From: Acorus gramineus | Taxonomy: Eukaryota > Streptophyta > Magnoliopsida > Acorales > Acoraceae | Direction: 5' to 3' | Assembly (NCBI GenBank): GCA_030737835.1 | Contig: JAUJYN010000017.1 | Span: forward strand, 2,542,001 to 2,606,000 | DNA: 64,000 nucleotides | In this document: in pieces, positions 56,175-64,000 of the stretch | Layout: each line of letters opens with the position of its first letter | How positions within the stretch are numbered: the stretch's first letter is position 1 | Position numbers and translations under genes: made by a program | The notes under the pieces: generated by a model | The model's database searches: none | Told to the model about the DNA's origin: nothing | Seen by the model: only the letters and a program-made list of their open reading frames with translations

Positions 56175-58556
56175 TTTTTACGTCATTTCATGTTATTGTT
56201 TACATTGTTGCATTGATATAGGATCCGGGTGTTTGTTTTTCATTGTAGAGATGAGTATATGAACAATGTCTGTAATCAAGCCCATATGCCATTTTTTTTT
56301 ATGAGCTTCCAATATTTTCCTTGTGTCCACTCACAGTACATTGAAGAATTTTTTCCCTGTATAGTCCTACAGTGTTATTTGTTTGTTAAATTAGCAATCT
56401 AAAACTTCTGGTACTGTTTTGACATCGAGGAAGAATTGTTCGATGTATATACATGTCAATGTTATCACACCTCTGAATTTACGAATGCACACATCTACAC
56501 AAATTGTAATATGCTTGCAAGGATGAATTAATTTACATATCAGACTTTCATTGTTGAGGCAATATTAGATACTGTTGTTGAACATACTTTTTGGCATTAG
56601 TGAACATTGATGACGACCATAGATCTTTAAGAGATGGAGAGCTCTTGTTTCGATTTGTCCTTGAAATACAGATGTATATTTGATGGGTAAGTTTTTTATG
56701 GCTCATATTTTTTTGTGATTTGATTTGTGTTTCATTTATTCAATTTTTGAATTGAATTTCTTTTCAATTTAAAGGTACATTCTCCGAACATTTTGTTCAT
56801 AATTGAAAATATAGAACAAAACATGTTTGTTAAATGATCATTTTACATTTGAAGCTATTTTTACATGTTGGTTAAAAACTATCTCCATCGATCACCCGAA
56901 GGTTTAAATCAAAGCAAAGTCCAAGGTAACCCAACATTAGACTCAGACCACAATGCTTATTGTCCAGAGATAGAGATCTGGCATTTTACACTGCTAGAGT
57001 AGCTTATAGGAATGACTACTCACACACAGATCCAGAGAAGCAGATAAAGCGGGAAACTAGGCATGGGCCTTCTTGTTATTCAACCTAGGACCTTTTGGCC
57101 TCAACTAACCAATTTCTATGAAGCAGATAAATCAGGGATCTTGTATGATTGAGACTCCTAAACAGTTTTTGTTATATTTTGGGTTTGATATTCTATTGTG
57201 CTCCCCAAAACCTCCCTGTTAAAATGAAGCTGCACTAAGGTTCTCACTTTTGGTTCCCACTCATTTTATTTACATGGTTGATGAAAACACAATTCATGTT
57301 ACCCGCCATTTGTAATTATTATTTTACACAGTAGAATTATTGATATTACCCATAAAAAAATCATCTGAGGTCTTCTAGACTGATTCAAGAATTACTTGTA
57401 TAAGAGCTAGTAGCCTATCACTTTCAAAAAATTTATATGTGATTTTTAATCTACTTTATTTAATAAGAATGAGGACTTTTTTTTTTAATAACACCACGCC
57501 GGTTCAGTGATTTATTATGATCTGATCCGGTTTCAATTCCATGCCACGTACGTGTGATGTATGATACCACAGGACCTTTTCCACACATATCACTTTATTT
57601 GACTTGATCTAATATAATGGTGGATTCACAATAAGATAAGAGACAATTTGCATCACAATGTAGTACTGAGATTATTATATATATTGAGTGATTAAAAAAA
57701 ACTTACCAAGTTCATCATTCAATACTATTAATATTTCTAAATCGTTTCAGATAAAAAAAAAAAAGGGTTAGCTGGACTTAGGATCATAATAGATGGTTCT
57801 GATTTTTTTTTAATTTTATTTTGATTTTGATTAAAATATTTGAACCAAATGAACTATTGAGTAATCCATCAAGAAAGGAAAACGTTACTCAATACTTTTT
57901 ACTATCCAAAACGCAAAACACACGTTGTTGTTTTTTTTTTTTTAAATAGTAAACATTATTTAACAAGGTGTATACTCTTGTGAAAAGTGTATAGTGCACC
58001 AATGCGAGTTGAATGAACACATTTAATAAATGTATGTTTAAAAAAATTAATGAGATATAATTTAATGATGTATATAATTCACTAGATTTTTAATGATATA
58101 GAAATGCAATTTGGAATATGAAAAAGAATGAGCGTAAATGAACCCAAAGAAAAAAGAGTGCTGATACACACAGTCCGTTTTATAGCCCGTTTTGTAGCTC
58201 CATATGCTATGATAATATAATATATAATCATAGTGTATACTACACTATCATAATATATATACTGCAGTCTGTTTTTTTTTATTTTTTCACCATGAAAAAA
58301 ATATAGTAATACATCTCAGTATATACTTCATTTCATATAATAGAATGTACTTCGAAAGGTGAGTGCATAATTTTATAAAAAAAAAAAAAATGTGATGAAC
58401 TGTAATTGGGGCTTCAATGGGGGCTTCGTGTATCCTTTTATAAGAAAAAAGGTATACACTAGGTCGGCCCACGTTGAAAGATCACTAAATTAAGAAAAAA
58501 AGGGGTAAAGGAAAATGTTACAATGTAGTCCTTTTTATAGCCCGTTTTCATTAAGG
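56175..58556 (+). other. 3' flank of the CRK gene, no further gene seen
   Basis: The first few hundred bases should hold the 3' UTR; no single poly(A) signal stands out. The rest is AT-rich. The phrase TTTTATAGCCCGTTTT occurs at about 58178 and 58534, so a small direct repeat brackets about 350 bp just before the LINE fragment. Confidence 0.5.
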
Positions 58557-58899
58557 TCAGCAACAAAGCAATGGAGTAGAACGATCTATGCAGCAAGGTC
58601 AGCAAAAAAGCAAGAATTACAACAGATCATTCAAGATCTTGACAGGTTGGAACAAGAGAGTGACCTGGGGTTGGAACACAGAACAATCAGGAAGCGAGCA
58701 AAGGGTGAGCTTGCAGACATCCTCAAGATGGAGGAAATTGAATGGCGCCAGAAATCCAAGGCCTTATGGCTTCAAGCAGGGGATAACAACACACAATTTT
58801 TTCATCAAGTGACAAGTCACAGGCGTCGAGTGAACCACATCACACAAATTCAGATCGAGGCCCAACTATGGGAGGAAACAGGGGACATTCAGAACAAAT
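58557..58899 (+). pseudogene. LINE (L1-type) ORF2 fragment
   Basis: One open frame encodes an ORF2 stretch between the endonuclease and reverse transcriptase, including EIEWRQKSKALWLQAGDNNT and FFHQVTSHRRRVNHI, which is characteristic of plant L1-like elements. It ends abruptly at 58899, where family S copy H begins. Both ends of the ORF are missing from the fragment. Confidence 0.75.
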
Positions 58900-59488
58900 T
58901 ATCACGCCCCAGGGCAGCCGTCCCTGAGGCGCGGCAATATATAAAATATCAGCTATCAATACATGAGGTCAACAAAGGCTCCAACAACAACACACAAGGT
59001 GGCAAAGCAAAGATAAATGATAATTGACTAAAAAGCGGAAGCATAAGATATCAACAATGTCTATAAACCAAAAACATTATTACAGACTCGAATACCCAAT
59101 CACTGTCCTGTGAGAGCCAAGTCTAGTCCAAATAAAATACAACCTGTGCCATATGCACGATTTACAATACATAAAATGACTCTAGGACTGCTGACAGCCT
59201 CGCACTCGCCACCCGCCGGGAGAACGCTCCACGCACATAAGACCACGCCACAGGGAAGCTCCAGCTCCACGCCCAACACTGCCCCTGAAAAGAAACGGTA
59301 TGCGAGGGGTGAGCTGCAAGCTCAGTGAGTGGCTGGAAACCAATCAACATTACAACAATTCAATGTTAAGGCAATTTCCTTCAAGGATATCATGGGTGGA
59401 AACCCAATGCATAACACGGTCACGCGGCGGCGCGACCAACCTCACCCTCACTCCTGGAGGAAGACTCTTGGGACTTTTGGGGAGAGAC
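58900..59488 (-). mobile_element. Family S copy H, 5'-visible part, inserted in the LINE
   Basis: It starts TATCACGCCCC at 58900 (one base changed from TGTCACG) in reverse orientation and belongs to the F/G subtype. It runs 589 bp to the start of copy G. The remainder, if G is a true insertion, lies beyond the window, so its target duplication (left flank CAAAT) cannot be checked. Confidence 0.7.
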
Positions 59489-60022
59489 TGTCACGCCCCA
59501 GGGCGGCCGTCCCCAGACGTGGCAATAATGAAGTATCAGCTATCAATACCTGAGGTCAACAAAGACTCCAACAAAAACACACAAGGTGGCAAAGCAAAGA
59601 TAATGATAACTGACTGAAAAGCGGAAGCATAAGATATCAACAATGTCTGTAAATGAAAAACATTATTACAGACTCGAATACACAATCACTGTCCTGTGAG
59701 AGCCAAGTCTAGTCCAAATAAAATACAACATGTGCCACATGCACGATTTACAATACATAATATGACTCTAGGACTGCTGATAGCCTCGCACTCGCCACCC
59801 GTCGGAAGAACGCTCCACGCCCATAAGACCACGCCACAGGGAAGCTCCAGCTCCACGCCCAACACTGCCCCAGAAAAGAAACAGTATGCGAGGGGTGAGC
59901 TACAAGCTCAATGGGTGGCTGGAAACCAATCACCATTACAACAGTTCAATGTTAAGGCAATTTCCTTTCAAGGAAAACATGGGTAGAAACCCAATGGATA
60001 ACAAGGTCACGCGGCGGCGTGA

Positions 60023-60252
60023 CCAACCTCACCCTCACCCTCACTCCCGGAGGAAGACTCTTGGGACTTTTGGGGAGAGACCATACCGTTGGTCAAAGAG
60101 ACGCGGAATTACTGGTCTACACAACACTATTGGATCACCAACCTCACCCTCACCCTCACTCCCGGAGGGAGACTCTTGGGACTTTTGGGGAGAGACCATA
60201 CCGTTGGTCAAAGAGACGCGGAATTACTAGTCTACACAACACTACTGGATCA
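60023..60252 (-). repeat. 115-bp tandem duplication in copy G
   Basis: Two adjacent copies of a 115-bp unit start at 60023 and 60138. Each opens with CCAACCTCACCCTCACCC, includes ACCATACCGTTGGTCAAAGA and ends near CACTATTGGATCA. Copy F has a single unit. Confidence 0.85.
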
Positions 60253-60442
60253 TCTACATCGAGATAACTGCCCAACGATGTCTTTGAACATCGATACGCA
60301 ACCGGACCCAACAACTATGGGAACGGACGAACAACGAATGGGTCACGCGGCGACGTGTCTTCACCTCATCCTCACCCTCACCCTTTAGAGGGGACATAGG
60401 ACTTTTGGAAGAGATTAGACTGCTCTACACCCTTGGTCCACC

Positions 60443-60730
60443 GGTAGCCCTTTCCCTGGGTAGCCTCTACCTGGTATACTCCCACGATCAGTATGCTTCC
60501 GAACGCATTGGTGGTACCTACGGATGGGAGCCCTCTGTCAGGACAGCTTTTCCAACACCGGGAAGTTCCTACATCGGATCCAACGAAGGGGAGAATGATT
60601 TCACGCTCGCAATATCATTCGTTAGCCCTCTCCCGGGTAGCCTCTACCTGGTACACTCCCACGATCAGTACGCTTCCGAATGCATCGGTGGTACCTATGG
60701 ATGGGAGCCCTCTGTCAGGACAGCTTTAAC
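60443..60730 (-). repeat. Tandem duplication (about 180 bp) in copy G
   Basis: The phrase GTAGCCTCTACCTGGTA, then CTCCCACGATCAGTA and ATGGGAGCCCTCTGTCAGG, occurs twice in order. A diverged version of the same two-fold order is present in copy F at about 2410-2700. Confidence 0.65.
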
Positions 60731-62849
60731 CCGGCCTGCTTCAACACGGACGACATTGGGAGGAAACACTCCATGTTCGCAAAGCGAACCCAATGGAAAA
60801 ACAACTACTCTCGTTAATCGCCTACTTAATGCCCAAGCTACCGGTTTAACAAAACCGATACAACAAATGAATTCTCCTGAATTCCATTCAAGTGCATCAC
60901 ACGAACGCAGGGGCAATTACATCACTTGCACACTAACTAATGTGGTACATCCCAACGACTGGTCGTACCCACGCCTATATCAGATAGGCCTATTTAGTTT
61001 TAACATGTGCATATATATAACAGGAGAATCATATCATAGCTATGTGCATGAACCATATGCATGATCATCTAACAATTGATTATAAGGGTAACCCCTAACA
61101 TGGATTTACATCATAAACAACATGCATACAAGGTATGGCCATTAATCATATAAGCACACAAGGCATAACTTAAGCATGCGTTGGATATCACCAACTTAAA
61201 AAGAAAGGGTCAAGCGCGATCTCGCGCACTAACAGGTGCATGCCAATATTCCTAACGAACATGAGTCGCATAGGAAATCGCATCTACTTACTCAGTTCGT
61301 GCAGAGGGAGAGGGCGAGAGAGATCATCATCTCATGAAGTTGGTCATAGCTTTTCCCCATTAGCATGGGCGCAACAACTACACCACGCCCTCGAGTCTTA
61401 TCGCAAGGGAATATTAGGCAGGTGCCCGTTATTAACCCAGACTTAATCATGCTGGATATTCCAATTAATATGGTGGGAGTAGTATTACAATACTACCTAA
61501 GGCATGCCATATTCTATACATCCATACACATTACAGAATACATGCCCATACTAGAGGGGCGCATGCGATACAATCATTCATACATGGATACAATACATGC
61601 AATATAAGCCTAGCATGCAAGATATCTAACATATTATAGTTTAAGCATGGCCATACTACTTATCTACACAAGTAGTATAGCTAGGATGCCCCATCGATGC
61701 GCGACGCACGACTACGCGCGTCGAGCGCATCTCGAGGGGGGGGGGGGATTGGATCAAACCACTCACCGCAACCTGGGACCTCGCGCATCCCATCCGACGA
61801 GATCTGCAAGGTAAGGGCATCAAATTTGGTGAGTAACATCACATTAAAACACTTAGAATTTACTAGAAATATCAAAGACTTAGACATGCACGCATACGGG
61901 CTCGCACGCATGCGAGCACGCACGAACGCACGCATCCCGAGTACCCCAGCACCTACCCGAGCCCCTAGGCAGCCCCCGCGTGCCCTTGCATGCGCACGCA
62001 CGTGCACGCACGCGCGCGCGCGCACTGGAGCCCTACCGCATGCCCAGGCGCGCCCAGACACGTTGCCCTGCGTGCCGCATGATCGTGCACGCCCGTGCGC
62101 ACTCGCGCGCACGACTTGCGGGAACCGCGCGCGCTATTAGCTCCCGCGCGAAACTACGCGCACGCGCACGCGCCCCTCTGCGCGCGCGGACAGACCCGCG
62201 CGGGCGCCCAGCACTCTTTTAACCCCTCCCCAACCCCTCACACACACTCTAACCCATCTACCTAGCATGCAAGACCTCCCCAACCATCCCAACAGCCAAA
62301 AAATTAGAAAAGAAGGGGAAGAGGACTTACCAAAAGAGAGGAAGGGACAGAGGGAGATGCGGGGCTCTTGATGCTCCCACGGCCACAACCACCACCACCA
62401 CAACCACAACCACAACCTCCTTAGCCTCTCTCCATGCCTTCCTTGGCTGAAAACAAGGAGGGGAAAAAGGTATGAGAGGGAGTTAAGGAGAGGAGAATCA
62501 ACAACAACAACAACAACATGAATGCATACACACACACCAACCTTTCTTTCTTGCACTTCCTTCTTGTGTTTCTTCCTCTCCTTCCTTTCCTTCTCACACA
62601 ACAAAGGGAAAGCAACAAAGGGGAGCAAACAAAAAATTAGGGTCGGATGGCTTTCTTTTTTTTTTCCTCGAAAGGGGGGAAAGAGAGAGAGGGAGAGAAA
62701 AAGAGAGAGAGAGAACAATTAATTCTCAATAAAGGGGGTTGGTGGGGAGGGTTTGACCATGTCAACCCAACCAAAGAAACAAACAAAACCCCTTGACTAG
62801 TCAAAGGTCTCCTTTTACTAGTCAAGGTCTTCATTGACTTGGTCCAAGC

Positions 62850-64000
62850 TGCCACGCCCCAGGGCGGCCGTCCCCGATACGTGGCAAATATATATAATAT
62901 CAGCAGTCCATACAGGAGATCAATAAAAGACTCTAAACAACATAAAAAATGACAACACAATCAACAATGTAGCTGACATAATATATATACATATAGCGAA
63001 AGCTTAAACGACTGAGTCTGTAATTCAAAGACATATTACAGACCAGAATACATAATCAATTGTCCTGTGAGAGCCAATATAAACAAAGACATCCATATAC
63101 AAGTGTTGTGCCCAAGCACGGATAACAATACATACAAGCAAAGAAGGGGATGCTGATGGCCTCTCACTCGCAGAACCCAAAACGTGAATGCTGCTCCACT
63201 ACTGATGTGATGCCTCGGGGAGCTCCTCCTTCAGATCCGACTCAGTAACAACTGGAGGAAAAGAATATGCGAGGGGTGAGCCACACGCTCAGTGAATGGC
63301 ACAATCTATGCAACACAACTCATATTAACCTTAAAATAATTAAAGTCCCTAAACGGGAGTAACTGTACAAGCTAGTGGGTCGTAACATCGCTGACCCACC
63401 CCACCCTCACCCTCACCCTTTAGGGGTGACATGGGCCTTTTGGGACAGACTAGACTGCTCTCCACCCTTGGTCCACCAGTAGCCTCTCCCTCGCGTAGCC
63501 TCTACCTGGTATACTCCCACGATCAGTACCCTCCGAACGCATCGGTGGTACCCACAGATGGGAGCCCTCTGTCAGGACAGCTTTCCCAACGCCGGGGAGT
63601 CCCTACTTGGATCCAACGAAGGGGAGAAAACAGCCTACTCACACGGATACGATCCTCTTGGATCCGTCGACAACGATTTCTAACACTACTAATGTCATGA
63701 ATTCTCAAGAATTCCTCCAGGGCGCATAACTAAGATGCGGGGAAACATATATTATAACAACAAGGTTATAATATTCTCTAAGGCATGCTTATACCAATAT
63801 AATCTCATTTTGATTTAAATAAATTAAACTAAATGGGAAACATGCATAGATCAAGGCTTTTCAAGCATGGGACATGGTGTCTAGACATGTATGGGCCTCT
63901 ATACATGATACATGGATGTATATCCCTAGCATACAATGTCTAATATGACATGGTTACATCATAGTAAAACATGCATTAACATAGTTTTTCATTGACACAA
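62850..64000 (-). mobile_element. Family S copy I, inserted in G, continues past the window
   Basis: It starts TGCCACGCCCC at 62850 (one base changed) in reverse orientation and is of the A-E/J subtype. The last splice-like block is readable near 63186-63250: TESDLKEELPEASHQ then stop on the minus strand, after a TTCCTCCAG acceptor. The other end is beyond 64000. Confidence 0.75.

Larger units (their letters stand above)
59489..62849 (-). mobile_element. Family S copy G, inserted in H and cut by I
   Basis: It starts TGTCACGCCCC at 59489 in reverse orientation and closely matches copy F without the A insertion. It includes the TACAA site in uninterrupted form near 61587. It contains a GC-rich core at about 61880-62220, a CT/GA-rich leader at 62300-62720 and the splice-like blocks. 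It is broken at 62850 by copy I, and its end is outside the window. Confidence 0.75.

Overview
The window is nuclear DNA from a flowering plant. It contains one spliced host gene with GT-AG introns, set among nested LTR retrotransposons, LINE pieces and short inverted-repeat transposons. The GC-rich first exon of the host gene, followed by AT-rich later exons, would fit a monocot, but that is only a guess. No bacterial, organellar, CRISPR or operon-like content is present.

Left part (1-26264). A non-coding retroelement-like stretch (1-1567) is followed by a stack of solo-LTR-like elements of one family, called family S here. Their ends are TGTTATATATG and GGCGTGACA. Four copies are nested: copy F (1568-14085) contains A (3740-12872), which contains B (3898-10273), which contains C (4633-7965). 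The three inner insertions have perfect 5-bp target-site duplications (TACAA, TTATG, CTTCC). F is fused to a broken Ty3/gypsy element of the Tat type on the minus strand (about 14084-26264). That element keeps degraded gag, protease, reverse transcriptase and RNase H, and a 5' LTR with a TATA box. Two more S copies, D (18473-21526) and E (21864-23872), interrupt its gag.

Middle (26265-46500). A foldback element with two arms of about 490 bp (26397-27620) is followed by AT-rich DNA. A small hAT-like element (30229-40199, 8-bp duplication) then holds a Ty1/copia element (30391-35305) joined to a small non-autonomous LTR element (35382-39945). One 5-bp duplication, AAATG, brackets this whole pair. 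The small LTR element also contains S copy J (36206-38799, duplication CTTGC). AT-rich DNA with MITE-like pieces leads up to the host gene.

Right part (46500-64000). The one confident host gene encodes a CDPK-related protein kinase (CRK). It runs from 46912 to 56174 in 11 exons that join into 597 codons. Its introns hold LINE remnants, a terminal-inverted-repeat element and a 28-base G run. A LINE fragment (58557-58899) is then broken by S copies H, G and I, which run off the end of the window.

Main novelty candidate. Family S copies carry no retroviral domains. In one orientation, however, they share an ordered set of consensus splice sites. A 103-nt exon and a 36-nt exon are the same length in five separate copies. 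A reading frame stays open across three exons and ends in an acidic tail with a stop at nearly the same place. This suggests a spliced transcription unit inside a self-nesting LTR family.
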